From assembly GCA_000803105.1 (NCBI GenBank), contig JTDA01000001.1, positions 434,001-498,000 of the forward strand: DNA of 64,000 bases, in the 5' to 3' direction. The notes under the pieces are model-generated. The model was not told the DNA's origin and made no database searches. It saw only the letters and a list, made by a program, of their open reading frames with translations. A program made the translations under genes and the position numbers. Source of the stretch: Coprobacter secundus (lineage in GTDB: Bacteria > Bacteroidota > Bacteroidia > Bacteroidales > Coprobacteraceae). Positions 1 to 10,491 of this stretch are shown one piece after another; position 1 is the stretch's first letter; each line of letters starts with the position of its first letter.

Positions 1-34
1 AAGTGCAAAGCTCAGAATAGCAGAAAAAATATAA
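1..34 (+). CDS. rsmH: RsmH (MraW) 16S rRNA methyltransferase, C-terminal end only
   Basis: Only the last ten residues (SAKLRIAEKI) and a TAA stop at 32-34 are inside the window. This tail is typical of the 16S rRNA m4C1402 methyltransferase, which normally sits directly before ftsL in division and cell-wall clusters. The position, 16 bases before ftsL, agrees. The catalytic part lies outside the window. Confidence 0.7.
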   Translation, partial: SAKLRIAEKI

Positions 35-50
35 CTATCAGTTTCGACAT

Positions 51-464
51 ATGGAAGAAGAGATGACAAATAATAAAGAGACAATAAACAATGATACGCC
101 AGAAGAGAAAAAAACGTTCATGCATTATATAAAAATTTTATATAAAGCCATGACCGATATTTTCAAAGGGCGAGGTATTTCAAATGAAGTCCTTATAAAT
201 AGATGGAGAAGCATTGCCGTATTTATGATTCTCGTGCTCATCTATATAAGTAACAGATATACCTGCCAGCAAAAAATAGCCGAAATAGGTAGTTTGGAAA
301 AGCAATTGACAGATATCCGGTACGAAGCTCTAACCTTGTCTTCCGAATTAATGGGCAGCAGTCGCCAATCACAAGTACAAGCACTGATAGAATCCAAAGG
401 AATTTCTTTAGAAGAATCGAAACAGCCACCATTCAAATTGATAAAAAAAGCGACAGATAAATGA
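51..464 (+). CDS. ftsL: FtsL-like cell division protein
   Basis: A 137-residue bitopic protein with a charged cytoplasmic N-terminus, one membrane segment at about residues 53-68 and a short periplasmic coiled-coil-like part (residues 72-110). FtsL works with FtsB and FtsQ to recruit and activate the septal synthase FtsW-FtsI. FtsL proteins diverge strongly, so the call rests on topology, size and position between rsmH and ftsI. The stop overlaps the ftsI start (ATGA), which implies translational coupling. The start could also be the in-frame ATG at 63. Confidence 0.8.
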   Translation: MEEEMTNNKETINNDTPEEKKTFMHYIKILYKAMTDIFKGRGISNEVLINRWRSIAVFMILVLIYISNRYTCQQKIAEIGSLEKQLTDIRYEALTLSSELMGSSRQSQVQALIESKGISLEESKQPPFKLIKKATDK

Positions 465-2581
465 CAGCAGATAAAGGTAACATATTGCTCCGTTATTCCA
501 TTATCATCATATGCATTCTTATTGTCTGTATAGCAATATTGACGCGTGCCGGACGGACTATCTTCGTCGAAAGAGAGGAATGGCAGAAAAAAGCCGACTC
601 CCTGAAAATCGAAAATGTTACTCTCTATCCCAATCGAGGGAATATATACGCGGCCGACGGTCGCCTGATGGCAAGCAGCATCCCCCAATATTATCTGTAT
701 ATCGATTTTAAAGCCGACGGGTTGAAGAAAGATACATTGATGAAATACATCAAACCTCTGAGCGAGGCCTTATCCAAAAAACTCGGAGACCGCTCCCCTC
801 TCGGGTATGAAAAACATTTGTTGAACGGATATAGAAAAGGAAGCCGCCAATATCCGATTTGCAGAAAAAGAGTTTCATATACCGACATGAAAGAAATAAA
901 GACTTTCCCATTCCTAAAAATGAGTCCTAACAAAAGCGGTTTTTATACCAAACGTATGGTAAGAAGAATCAAGCCTTTCGGTTCATTAGCATCCCGGACA
1001 ATCGGAGACATATACGGTGAATATGAAAAAGGAGGGAAAAACGGCATCGAATTGGCCTATGACTCTCTCTTAAGAGGGAAACCAGGCTCTTGCACCAAGC
1101 AAAAAATACGAGGCAGATGGGTAAATATAGCCAATAAAGAGCCTATCAATGGATTAGATATCCATACGACCATCGATATTAACATCCAGGATATTACCGA
1201 AAAATCCCTTATTGAGATGCTAACAAAAACGGATGCAGAATCTGGCACTGCTGTGGTTATGGATGTAAAAACCGGAGAGGTAAAAGCAATTACCAATATA
1301 GGTAAAAATTATGCCGGAGTCTATGCAGAAACAAGGAATCATGCCGTCGCTGACGAATTGGAGCCGGGATCGACGTTCAAAGTCGCATCCATGATGGTCG
1401 CACTAGATGCAGGAGTTGTCAGACCCGACGATCCGGTAGATACTGGGAACGGAATATTTATGTATGCAGGCTCACGAATGACCGACCATAATGCACACAA
1501 AGGAGGTTACCATGTAATAACCGCAGCTCAATCAATCTGGTATTCCTCAAACATCGGTGTAGCTAAAATCATACTCAACGGATTCGGAAAAAGGCCGCAA
1601 GATTTCGTCGACGGTCTGTACGCAATAGGTCTGAACAAAACGGTAAAATTAAACATACCGGGAGAGGGACATCCAATCATCAAACATCCGATAAAAGACC
1701 GGAAAAACTGGTCCATGACATCTCTGCCGTGGATGTCATTCGGATACGAAACCCAGATTCCTCCTATCTACACCCTAATGTTTTATAATGCTATCGCTAA
1801 TGGGGGAAAAATGATAAAACCCATCTTCGTAAAAGAAATATGCAAAGACGGGGTAAGCTTACAAAAGATGAGTACTGAAATTATAAACCCGCAAATATGC
1901 AAACCTACAACATTGACGATTATCCAACAAATGCTGGAAGACGTCGTAACGAAAGGTACAGCTAAAGCCGTGCTTTCTGACTATATAAAAATTGCAGGGA
2001 AAACAGGTACGGCGCAAATAGCTCAAGGAAGCGCCGGATATCGTAGTGCCGGGAAAAAACATCGTGTATCGTTTTGCGGATATTTTCCTGCAGATAATCC
2101 CCAATATTCGGCAATCGTAGTGATAACAGACCCCCGTATCGGTTATCCTTCCGGAGGAACGATGTCTGGTGGAGTAGTAAAAAACATCGCTGAACAGATT
2201 TATGCCCAAGGAATACAATCTGCCATTACACCCAACCAGCCGGACACTGTTCACAGCCATTTGCCCCGTATCAAAAATGGTAATTTCAAGCAGACGGTCT
2301 TCGCTTGTGATAAAATGAATCTCTCTTACGAAGATTTCGTAAGAGACGAGAGCTGGACAAAAGTCAGCGACGACACTCATAAAGTCCTCCTAAAAGGTCT
2401 ATCGATAGAACCGAAAACCGCGCCAGATGTTATGGGTATGGGAGCTCGGGATGCTATATATTTACTGGAGCAAACAGGATTGAAAGTCTCTTTTTCAGGA
2501 AAAGGGCGAGTAATAAGCCAATCCATTCCTCCAGGACGTAACATTGTCAAAGGGCAGACGATTGCAATAGTTTTAAAATAA
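461..2581 (+). CDS. ftsI: FtsI / PBP3, septal peptidoglycan transpeptidase with PASTA domain
   Basis: A 706-residue class B penicillin-binding protein that crosslinks septal peptidoglycan in the periplasm. There is one N-terminal membrane anchor (about residues 10-29), a dimerization region, and a transpeptidase domain with the active-site triad SxxK (S304-TFK), SxN (SSN, 362-364) and KTG (514-516, in AGKTGTAQ). The last ~55 residues form a PASTA-like domain, so it resembles SpoVD-type division PBPs more than E. coli FtsI. It overlaps ftsL by 4 nt. Confidence 0.95.
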   Translation: MTADKGNILLRYSIIIICILIVCIAILTRAGRTIFVEREEWQKKADSLKIENVTLYPNRGNIYAADGRLMASSIPQYYLYIDFKADGLKKDTLMKYIKPLSEALSKKLGDRSPLGYEKHLLNGYRKGSRQYPICRKRVSYTDMKEIKTFPFLKMSPNKSGFYTKRMVRRIKPFGSLASRTIGDIYGEYEKGGKNGIELAYDSLLRGKPGSCTKQKIRGRWVNIANKEPINGLDIHTTIDINIQDITEKSLIEMLTKTDAESGTAVVMDVKTGEVKAITNIGKNYAGVYAETRNHAVADELEPGSTFKVASMMVALDAGVVRPDDPVDTGNGIFMYAGSRMTDHNAHKGGYHVITAAQSIWYSSNIGVAKIILNGFGKRPQDFVDGLYAIGLNKTVKLNIPGEGHPIIKHPIKDRKNWSMTSLPWMSFGYETQIPPIYTLMFYNAIANGGKMIKPIFVKEICKDGVSLQKMSTEIINPQICKPTTLTIIQQMLEDVVTKGTAKAVLSDYIKIAGKTGTAQIAQGSAGYRSAGKKHRVSFCGYFPADNPQYSAIVVITDPRIGYPSGGTMSGGVVKNIAEQIYAQGIQSAITPNQPDTVHSHLPRIKNGNFKQTVFACDKMNLSYEDFVRDESWTKVSDDTHKVLLKGLSIEPKTAPDVMGMGARDAIYLLEQTGLKVSFSGKGRVISQSIPPGRNIVKGQTIAIVLK

Positions 2582-2619
2582 AAAATTCACACCGGAAATA
2601 TTCTGGTTTTATATAATAA

Positions 2620-4089
2620 ATGAATATAGGAATGACATTAGAAAGATTAGTACAACACATTACCGTAAAACAAATTTATGGTAAACCTGACATAAATATA
2701 GAAGGTATAGATTCCGATTCCCGAAATATCAAAGACAAATATCTTTTTATTGCCGTAAAAGGTACATCGGTCGACGGACATGAATTTATCGATAAGGCAA
2801 TAGAACAAGGAGCAACTGCAATCGTGTGTGAAAGCTTGCCACAAAAAATATCAGACAAAGTTGTTTATATTCAGACAAATGACAGTGCCGAAGCATTAGG
2901 ACGATTAGCCTCGGCCTGGTATAGAGAACCATCAAAAGAACTGACATTGGTCGGTGTAACCGGTACTAACGGTAAAACGACAACAGCGACTTTACTATAT
3001 GAATTGTTCCGTCTTTTCGGTGAAAAAGTCGGGTTACTGTCTACTGTATGCAACTATATCGACACCGTTGCCATACCAGCGACACACACGACACCCGACC
3101 CCCTCAGCTTGCACAAATTATTGAGAGAAATGGTAGATGCAGGGTGTACCTATGCTTTTATGGAAGTAAGCTCTCACTCTGCCCATCAGAAAAGAATCGC
3201 TGGACTCGACTTTGATGGTGCCATTTTTACAAATCTGACTCGCGACCATCTGGATTATCACAAAACAGTAGATGCCTATTTGAAAGCAAAAAAGATGTTT
3301 TTTGATGGTCTGAAAAAAGAAGCCTTTGCCCTCGTCAATCTGGATGACAAATCAGGGCTGGTCATGCTACAAAATACCCGAGCCCAAAAACATACATATT
3401 CTCTACGCACATTGGCAGATTTTAAAGGACGCATTATCGAAAGTCGTCTTGACGGTACTACACTCGAACTAAACGGGCGAGAAGTAGAAGTACAATTTGT
3501 GGGAAAATTCAATGCTTACAATTTACTGGGTGTTTATGGTGCTGCCTGCCTTTTAGGAAAAGATGCCGAGGACATCCTCGTAAAAATGAGTTTGCTGGTT
3601 CCGGTTGCCGGACGTTTTCAAACATTACATGCCCCTGAAAAATATACAGCTATCATAGACTATGCTCACACTCCCGACGCATTAAACAACGTACTCGGGT
3701 CCATCAAGGAAGTTATTGGGGACAAAGGCCATATCATCACTGTAGTAGGAGCAGGAGGAAACCGCGATAAAGGAAAGCGCCCTCTTATGGCCCAAGAAGC
3801 CGTAAATGCCAGTGACAAAGTAATATTGACATCTGACAATCCCCGCTTTGAAGAACCCGGAGATATACTGAACGATATGTTAGCCGGATTGGACTCTATT
3901 CAAAGGAAAAAAGTTCTTTCCATAGCAGACCGGCGAGAAGCCATACGTACCGCAACTCAGTTTGCACAACCCGGAGATGTCATTTTAATTGCCGGAAAAG
4001 GACATGAAGATTACCAAGAAATAAAAGGTGTGAAACACCATTTTGACGATAAAGAAGAAGTAGAAAAAATTTTTCGGGGAGAAATGTAA
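2620..4089 (+). CDS. murE: MurE, UDP-MurNAc-tripeptide synthetase
   Basis: A 489-residue cytoplasmic Mur ligase that adds the third stem-peptide residue to UDP-MurNAc-L-Ala-D-Glu using ATP. The P-loop GTNGKT is at residues 115-120. A DNPR motif near residue 407 is the known signature for meso-diaminopimelate rather than lysine, so the organism should have DAP-type peptidoglycan. Length is normal. It follows ftsI after 38 bases. No murF follows, unlike in the E. coli cluster. Confidence 0.95.
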   Translation: MNIGMTLERLVQHITVKQIYGKPDINIEGIDSDSRNIKDKYLFIAVKGTSVDGHEFIDKAIEQGATAIVCESLPQKISDKVVYIQTNDSAEALGRLASAWYREPSKELTLVGVTGTNGKTTTATLLYELFRLFGEKVGLLSTVCNYIDTVAIPATHTTPDPLSLHKLLREMVDAGCTYAFMEVSSHSAHQKRIAGLDFDGAIFTNLTRDHLDYHKTVDAYLKAKKMFFDGLKKEAFALVNLDDKSGLVMLQNTRAQKHTYSLRTLADFKGRIIESRLDGTTLELNGREVEVQFVGKFNAYNLLGVYGAACLLGKDAEDILVKMSLLVPVAGRFQTLHAPEKYTAIIDYAHTPDALNNVLGSIKEVIGDKGHIITVVGAGGNRDKGKRPLMAQEAVNASDKVILTSDNPRFEEPGDILNDMLAGLDSIQRKKVLSIADRREAIRTATQFAQPGDVILIAGKGHEDYQEIKGVKHHFDDKEEVEKIFRGEM

Positions 4090-4122
4090 TATCGATGTAA
4101 AAAAATAAAAATATATACGAAT

Positions 4123-5382
4123 ATGTTATACTATTTGTTCCATTACCTTGACCAATTAGACTTTCCCGGAGCGGGGATGTTCAAATATATTTCTTTCCGT
4201 TCAGGAATGGCACTTATCTTTTCGCTGTTTATATCTACGATTATCGGGAAAAAAATTATCGACAAACTCCAATACATGCAAATTGGAGAAATAGTCAGAG
4301 ACCTCGGATTAGAAGGACAGATGAGTAAAAAAGGGACCCCAACTATGGGTGGAATTATCATTATCATTGCCATAATCATACCATGCCTTCTATTTGGTCG
4401 CCTCGAAAATATATATATGCTTTTAATGCTCATCACAACGGTATGGTTGGGTGCTATCGGATTCCTCGATGATTATATAAAAGTATTCAAAAAAGATAAA
4501 GAAGGGCTGCACGGGCGCTTCAAAATCATCGGACAAGTCGGCTTAGGATTAATCGTAGGACTAACCTTATATTTAAGTCCCGATGTTGTAATTCGAGAAA
4601 ATGTATATGCCAAAAATACCAATAACGAAGAGGTTATAAAATACATGCCCGAAAATATAAAATCCACACAGACCACCATTCCATTTTTAAAAAATAACAA
4701 CTTTGATTATGCCGATTTGGTTCCATTTTTAGGAGAAAATGCTCAAATAGCCGGATGGATAATTTTCATATTAGTAACTATTTTCATTGTAACAGCAGTC
4801 TCCAACGGAGCAAATCTTACAGATGGACTCGACGGATTAGCTACCGGAAGCTCTGCCATAATCGGAGTTACACTTGGCATTTTGGCCTATCTCTCAGGAC
4901 ATATTGCCTATGCGTCATACTTGAATATTATGTATATTCCCGGGACAGAGGAGCTTGTCGTATTCGCAAGTGCTTTTATCGGAGCGACAATCGGGTTTCT
5001 ATGGTATAATGCATTCCCGGCACAAGTGTTCATGGGTGATACCGGAAGTCTTACGTTAGGTGGTATAATCGCTGTATTTGCCATACTGATACACAAAGAA
5101 TTACTAATTCCGGTTCTTTGCGCCATTTTCTTGGTAGAGGACCTTTCGGTAATGATACAAGTAGCCTACTTCAAATTTACCAAGAAAAAATACGGAGAAG
5201 GCAGACGGTTTTTCAAAATGGCCCCCTTACATCACCATTTTCAAAAACAAGGAAATTCGGGAATAGATGCCATTATACAACGGCCCTTCCGAGCTATTCC
5301 CGAATCTAAAATTGTAGTGCGATTTTGGATTGTAGGCATTATATTGGCTGTAATCACTATCGTAACATTAAAAATGCGATAA
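4123..5382 (+). CDS. mraY: MraY, phospho-MurNAc-pentapeptide translocase
   Basis: A 419-residue polytopic membrane enzyme that transfers phospho-MurNAc-pentapeptide to undecaprenyl phosphate, forming lipid I. Seen motifs are the DDY motif (DDYIKVF), NLTDGLDGLA, MGDTGSL and the late PLHHHF loop. About ten membrane segments alternate along the protein. It is longer than the E. coli enzyme because of a hydrophilic insertion around residues 160-205, which is common in Bacteroidota. It lies 33 bases after murE in the same operon. Confidence 0.95.
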   Translation: MLYYLFHYLDQLDFPGAGMFKYISFRSGMALIFSLFISTIIGKKIIDKLQYMQIGEIVRDLGLEGQMSKKGTPTMGGIIIIIAIIIPCLLFGRLENIYMLLMLITTVWLGAIGFLDDYIKVFKKDKEGLHGRFKIIGQVGLGLIVGLTLYLSPDVVIRENVYAKNTNNEEVIKYMPENIKSTQTTIPFLKNNNFDYADLVPFLGENAQIAGWIIFILVTIFIVTAVSNGANLTDGLDGLATGSSAIIGVTLGILAYLSGHIAYASYLNIMYIPGTEELVVFASAFIGATIGFLWYNAFPAQVFMGDTGSLTLGGIIAVFAILIHKELLIPVLCAIFLVEDLSVMIQVAYFKFTKKKYGEGRRFFKMAPLHHHFQKQGNSGIDAIIQRPFRAIPESKIVVRFWIVGIILAVITIVTLKMR

Positions 5383-5414
5383 TAAAAACAACGTTTTTTT
5401 AAGATAAGAAAAAA

Positions 5415-6752
5415 ATGAATAAACGAATTGTTGTTTTAGGAGCTGGAGAAAGCGGTGCAGGCGCTGCTGTACTGGCCAAGGTAAAAGAATTTGACGTCTT
5501 TGTGTCAGATATGTCGCTTATCAAAGACAAATATAAAAATCTTCTCAATCAATATGATATCGTTTGGGAAGAAGGACATCACACACAAGAACTGATACTC
5601 AACGCCGACGAAGTAATAAAAAGTCCCGGAATACCCGAAAACGCCCCTATAATAGTGGCTTTACGGGAACGAAATATTCCTGTCATTTCAGAAATAGAAT
5701 TTGCCGGACGATACACGCATGCCAAAATGATATGCATAACCGGCAGTAACGGCAAAACAACGACAACATTACTGACTTACCATATACTCAAAAACGCCGG
5801 GCTCAATGTAGGGCTTGCCGGAAACGTGGGGCAGAGCCTTGCTTACCAGGTAGCTACACAAAATTACGATTACTATGTCATAGAGTTGAGCAGTTTTCAA
5901 CTTGACAACATGTACAATTTCAAGGCCAACATTGCCATTTTACTGAACATAACCCCCGACCACCTTGACCGATATGGATACAATATGCAAAACTATATAG
6001 ACGCAAAATTCCGTATCACTCAGAACCAAACGGAAGACGATGTATTCATTTATTGGAATGACGACCCGGTCATATCAAAAGAATTGAAAGCCCACCATCT
6101 CAAAGCAAAACTATTCCCGTTTGCTGAAACCCACGAAGATGGAGTCAAGGCTTATAAAAAAGACCATGATATCATTATAGAGGCTCCAGATACCACTTTT
6201 TCTATAACTGACCAAGAGCTTGCATTACAAGGCAGGCACAACCTGTTCAACTCAATGGCTGCCAGTATTTCGGCCAATGTCCTGGACATAAAGAAAGAAG
6301 ACATTCGCGCAGCATTGAGTGATTTCCAGGGAGTAGAACACCGGCTTGAAAAAGTTGCACGTATCCGGGGAGTAGAGTTCATCAACGACTCAAAAGCGAC
6401 CAATGTAAACTCCTGCTGGTATGCATTAGAAAGCATGAGGACCAAAGTGGTCCTGATTTTAGGAGGAAAAGATAAAGGCAACGATTACACCGAAATAGAA
6501 TCATTGGTACACGATAAAGTAAAAGCTATTATTTGCCTGGGAGTCGATAATAGCAAACTTCATGCTTTTTTTGACGGCAAAGTAGATACAATACAAGATG
6601 CCTCATCCATGAAAGAAGCCGTCGATAAAGCTTTTGCCGCGGCTCAACCGGGTGATACCGTATTACTATCTCCTTGCTGCGCCAGTTTCGACTTATTTAA
6701 AAGTTACGAAGACCGAGGTACTCAGTTCAAAGAATGCGTTAAGAACTTATAA
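5415..6752 (+). CDS. murD: MurD, UDP-MurNAc-L-alanine:D-glutamate ligase
   Basis: A 445-residue cytoplasmic Mur ligase adding D-glutamate to UDP-MurNAc-L-alanine. The N-terminus has a Rossmann-like GAGESGAGAA loop for the UDP substrate. The ATP P-loop GSNGKTTT is near residue 110, and the C-terminal domain has the LILGGKDKGNDY motif and the SPCCASFD segment of the family. It sits between mraY and ftsW, in the usual order. Confidence 0.95.
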   Translation: MNKRIVVLGAGESGAGAAVLAKVKEFDVFVSDMSLIKDKYKNLLNQYDIVWEEGHHTQELILNADEVIKSPGIPENAPIIVALRERNIPVISEIEFAGRYTHAKMICITGSNGKTTTTLLTYHILKNAGLNVGLAGNVGQSLAYQVATQNYDYYVIELSSFQLDNMYNFKANIAILLNITPDHLDRYGYNMQNYIDAKFRITQNQTEDDVFIYWNDDPVISKELKAHHLKAKLFPFAETHEDGVKAYKKDHDIIIEAPDTTFSITDQELALQGRHNLFNSMAASISANVLDIKKEDIRAALSDFQGVEHRLEKVARIRGVEFINDSKATNVNSCWYALESMRTKVVLILGGKDKGNDYTEIESLVHDKVKAIICLGVDNSKLHAFFDGKVDTIQDASSMKEAVDKAFAAAQPGDTVLLSPCCASFDLFKSYEDRGTQFKECVKNL

Positions 6753-6766
6753 ACTCAACAATAGAT

Positions 6767-7999
6767 ATGGAAGGAATCAAATCTATCCCCAAAGGAGATA
6801 AATATATTTGGGGCATTTATTTTGTCCTTTGCATTATTTCCATTCTGGAGATATATAGTGCATCGAGCACCCTGACTTACAAAATACAGGATTATTTTGC
6901 ACCTACCGTAAGACATGCATTATTTCTGTTTTGCGGAACAATAGGTGTGCTCATCATACAAAATATCCATTATAAATGGTTCAAGGGAGTAGGTCTGCTT
7001 CTCTTGCTGATTTCTTTCATTTTGCTTATTTATGCCTTAGTCGCTGGACAAGTCGTAAACGATGCCAAACGGTGGATTTCCTTTTTCGGAATATCCCTCC
7101 AACCATCTGAGTTTGCCAAATTAGGGATGGTAATATTCACAGCTTTCATTCTGGCCAACAAACAACAGCCAAACGGTGTAGAAAAAAACACATTCACAAT
7201 TATTTCTTGCACAGCCGGAGTATTCTGCCTGCTGATTTTTCCGGAAAACTTTTCAACAGCATTTCTTTTAGCATCTGTCATATTCTGTATGATGCTTATA
7301 GGCCGCGTAGAACTGAAAAAACTTTTCGGCATGGTAGGAATCATCATTCTTGTGGGAGGACTCATATATCTCATCGTACCTCATCTACCTAAGGAATGGA
7401 CACTCTTCGACCGTGTGACCACTTGGGAAAACCGTGTCGACCAATTCCTTCACGGCAGCGAAATACCCGAATATGAAGTTAAAACTGTAGATGGAAATTA
7501 TCAAGTACATCATGCTCGTATGGCCATTGCCAACGGTGGAGTTTTCGGTAAATTCTGGGGAAACAGCCGGGAACGTGATTTTCTACCACAAGCTTATTCC
7601 GACTTCATTTATGCAATTATAATTGAAGAAATGGGATACATTGGAGGCATATTTGTCATGTTCCTGTATATCTCCTTACTGATACGAGCAGGCATGATAG
7701 CGAAAAAATGTACTCGGGCATTTCCAGCATTTCTCATATTGGGAATTGCTTTAATGATTGTATTTCAAGCAATTATAAATATGGCTGTCGCTGTGGGGTT
7801 GATTCCTGTTACCGGGCAACCGCTTCCGCTTATCAGTCGAGGCGGTACCTCCACCATCATTACATGTCTTTATTTCGGCATTATGCTAAGCATCAGCAGA
7901 TATGCAACGATTGAAGGTATCGAAGAAGAGAAAAAATTAACCGGGACTGTAACCGAAATCCCAGAAGATCTTTCGGCTCCCAATCCCAATATGATGTAA
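6767..7999 (+). CDS. ftsW: FtsW, septal SEDS peptidoglycan glycosyltransferase
   Basis: A 410-residue SEDS-family membrane protein that polymerizes lipid II at the septum with FtsI. There are about ten hydrophobic segments. Family features include the early WISFFGISLQPSEFAKL stretch, a long extracytoplasmic loop (about residues 210-270), and the conserved late segment with PLPLISRGGTS. Position between murD and murG favours FtsW over RodA. Start ATG is 14 bases after murD. Confidence 0.93.
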   Translation: MEGIKSIPKGDKYIWGIYFVLCIISILEIYSASSTLTYKIQDYFAPTVRHALFLFCGTIGVLIIQNIHYKWFKGVGLLLLLISFILLIYALVAGQVVNDAKRWISFFGISLQPSEFAKLGMVIFTAFILANKQQPNGVEKNTFTIISCTAGVFCLLIFPENFSTAFLLASVIFCMMLIGRVELKKLFGMVGIIILVGGLIYLIVPHLPKEWTLFDRVTTWENRVDQFLHGSEIPEYEVKTVDGNYQVHHARMAIANGGVFGKFWGNSRERDFLPQAYSDFIYAIIIEEMGYIGGIFVMFLYISLLIRAGMIAKKCTRAFPAFLILGIALMIVFQAIINMAVAVGLIPVTGQPLPLISRGGTSTIITCLYFGIMLSISRYATIEGIEEEKKLTGTVTEIPEDLSAPNPNMM

Positions 8000-8005
8000 A
8001 TATAT

Positions 8006-9121
8006 ATGGAAAATCATATCAAAGTACTCATTAGCGGCGGTGGTACCGGAGGACATATCTTTCCGGCCATCTCTATCGCCAATGCTATAAAAGCAAAAAT
8101 ACCCGATGCCGATATCCTCTTTGTAGGAGCAGAAAACCGGATGGAAATGGAAAAAGTTCCGGCAGCCGGATATAATATCATAGGTCTTCCCGTTTGCGGA
8201 TTTGATAGGAAAAACGTGTTTAAAAACTGCAAAGTCGTTGTTAAACTCTTACAAAGTATAAATAAAGCCCGAAAAACAGTAAAACAGTTCCAACCCGATA
8301 TTGCTGTTGGAGTTGGAGGTTATGCCAGTGGTCCTACACTATGGGCTGCTGCACATATGGAAATACCGACAGTCATCCAAGAACAGAATTCGTACGCAGG
8401 AGTGACAAATAAATTGCTTGCATCCAAAGCAAAAAAAATTTGTGTCGCTTATGACAATATGGAAAAGTTTTTCCCGAAAGAGAAAATTGTAATAACAGGA
8501 AATCCGATTAGGCAGGAATTACTCAACAAGACAATCAGTCAGGAAGAAGCTGTACGTTTCTTCAACCTTGACCCAGAGAAAAAAACAATATTAGCCATAG
8601 GAGGGAGCCTGGGAGCCCGCACTATAAATGAAAGCATACTTGATTGGATAACTCGGTCAGAATCCGATGAAATACAAATCATCTGGCAAACCGGAAAAAA
8701 CTTTGATGCAAAAGCTCAAAAAGCTTTATCTCAAAAAATTTGTCACCACATAAAGCAAATGCCTTTCATATCGCGTATGGATATGGCGTACAAAGCTGCT
8801 GATTTGGTCATTTCCCGGGCTGGAGCAAGCTCCATATCCGAACTTTGCCTATTAGAAAAGCCGGTCATTTTAGTTCCATCTCCCAATGTCGCAGAAGACC
8901 ACCAGACAAAAAATGCACAAGCCTTGGAATACAAAGGTGCTGCCATTCTCATTCGAGACAACGAAGCCCGAGACAAGCTCATGCAAACAGCATTGGTCGT
9001 CATAAGGGACAACGATAAGCTGAAAAATATGCAAGACAATATCAAAACGTTGGCTCAAGCAAATTCTGCGGCAAGAATCGCAGATATCATCATCCAAATT
9101 GTCAACGAAAGGAAAAAATAA
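8006..9121 (+). CDS. murG: MurG, lipid II-forming GlcNAc transferase
   Basis: A 371-residue GT28 glycosyltransferase on the inner face of the membrane. It adds GlcNAc from UDP-GlcNAc to lipid I, giving lipid II. The glycine-rich loop GGGTGGHIFPA is at residues 10-20, a second glycine-rich loop is GGSLGA, and the nucleotide-sugar region RAGASSISEL followed by ...EDHQ is present. It starts 6 bases after ftsW. Confidence 0.95.
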   Translation: MENHIKVLISGGGTGGHIFPAISIANAIKAKIPDADILFVGAENRMEMEKVPAAGYNIIGLPVCGFDRKNVFKNCKVVVKLLQSINKARKTVKQFQPDIAVGVGGYASGPTLWAAAHMEIPTVIQEQNSYAGVTNKLLASKAKKICVAYDNMEKFFPKEKIVITGNPIRQELLNKTISQEEAVRFFNLDPEKKTILAIGGSLGARTINESILDWITRSESDEIQIIWQTGKNFDAKAQKALSQKICHHIKQMPFISRMDMAYKAADLVISRAGASSISELCLLEKPVILVPSPNVAEDHQTKNAQALEYKGAAILIRDNEARDKLMQTALVVIRDNDKLKNMQDNIKTLAQANSAARIADIIIQIVNERKK

Positions 9122-9123
9122 AA

Positions 9124-10491
9124 ATGGAAAATTTCACATCACTTTATTTTATAGGAGCCGGAGGTATCGGCATGAGTGCCTTAGTACGCTATTTTTTAGC
9201 AAAAGGATATCATGTAGCCGGGTATGACCGTACCCCCTCTGACCTTACCGAAGCCCTGATAAATGAAGGGGCAGAAATCGTGTATGATGAAAGCTCCGCA
9301 CTCATCCCCGAATACTGTCGCAATCCCAAAACAACACTGGTCGTATATACCCCTGCTGTACCAGAGAGCCACGACGGATTTTCTTATTTTCAAGAAAACG
9401 GATTCACTATTGTAAAGAGAGCCAAACTCTTAGGTATGATTACCCGTACAAGCAAAGCGCTATGCTTTGCCGGTACTCACGGAAAAACAACAACTTCGAG
9501 CATGGCCGCACATATATTGGCTCAATCACCCCTAGAATGTAATGCTTTCCTTGGCGGTATCTTGAAAAATTATAACAGCAACCTGATACTTTCCAATACC
9601 AGCGAATTTACCGTAATCGAAGCAGACGAGTACGACAGGTCGTTCCATCAATTATCTCCATATATGGCTGTAATTACAGCTACTGACCCCGACCATCTGG
9701 ATATTTACGGTACGGAAGAGGCATATCTTGAAAGTTTCCGCTATTTTACATCATTGATACAACCAGGAGGAGCCTTAGTCATAAAAAAAGGTATCAAAGT
9801 ACAGCCCGACGTGCAAAAGGGAGTGACTATATACCAATACTCGGCAGACAACGGGGGTGACTTCCATGCCCAGAACATTCGCATCGGAAAAGGAACGATT
9901 ATATTTGATTTTGTTACTCCCAAAGAAGTTATTTCAGATATAGAGCTGGGAGTTCCGGTGAAAATCAATATAGAAAATAGTGTCGCTGCCATGGCCATCG
10001 CCTGGCTAAATGGTGTTGACGCAGTAGATATACGCAAGGCCATGGCATCTTTCAAAGGAGCAAAACGGCGTTTTGACTTTTGGCTGAAAAATGCCAATAT
10101 AGTGATGATAGACGACTATGCTCATCATCCCGACGAACTAAAAGCCAGCATCACCTCTGTCCGGGCTTTATATCCTGGCAAAAAAATCAGCGGTATCTTC
10201 CAGCCGCACCTATATACCCGTACAAGGGACTTTTACAAAGAATTTGCAGCAGCACTGTCACTCCTTGACGAACTAATCTTATTAGATATATATCCGGCCA
10301 GGGAACAACCCATCCCCGGAGTTACATCCAAGCTTATCTTTGACAAAGTAACATGCAGCAATAAAGAACTTTGCCACAAAGATATGTTGTTAGAAAAAAT
10401 AAAACAACGTAACTTTGAGGTCCTAATAACTCTTGGTGCCGGAGATATAGACCGGATGTTACCGGCAATAAAGGAGATATTGTCAGCCTGA
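9124..10491 (+). CDS. murC: MurC, UDP-MurNAc:L-alanine ligase
   Basis: A 455-residue Mur ligase that attaches L-alanine to UDP-MurNAc. It has the N-terminal GAGGIGMSALVRY loop, the P-loop GTHGKTTTSS near residue 118, an EADEYDRSF segment and the DDYAHHPDE motif. It begins 2 bases after murG. Its stop overlaps the ftsQ start in TGATG, so the two are probably translated together. Confidence 0.95.
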   Translation: MENFTSLYFIGAGGIGMSALVRYFLAKGYHVAGYDRTPSDLTEALINEGAEIVYDESSALIPEYCRNPKTTLVVYTPAVPESHDGFSYFQENGFTIVKRAKLLGMITRTSKALCFAGTHGKTTTSSMAAHILAQSPLECNAFLGGILKNYNSNLILSNTSEFTVIEADEYDRSFHQLSPYMAVITATDPDHLDIYGTEEAYLESFRYFTSLIQPGGALVIKKGIKVQPDVQKGVTIYQYSADNGGDFHAQNIRIGKGTIIFDFVTPKEVISDIELGVPVKINIENSVAAMAIAWLNGVDAVDIRKAMASFKGAKRRFDFWLKNANIVMIDDYAHHPDELKASITSVRALYPGKKISGIFQPHLYTRTRDFYKEFAAALSLLDELILLDIYPAREQPIPGVTSKLIFDKVTCSNKELCHKDMLLEKIKQRNFEVLITLGAGDIDRMLPAIKEILSA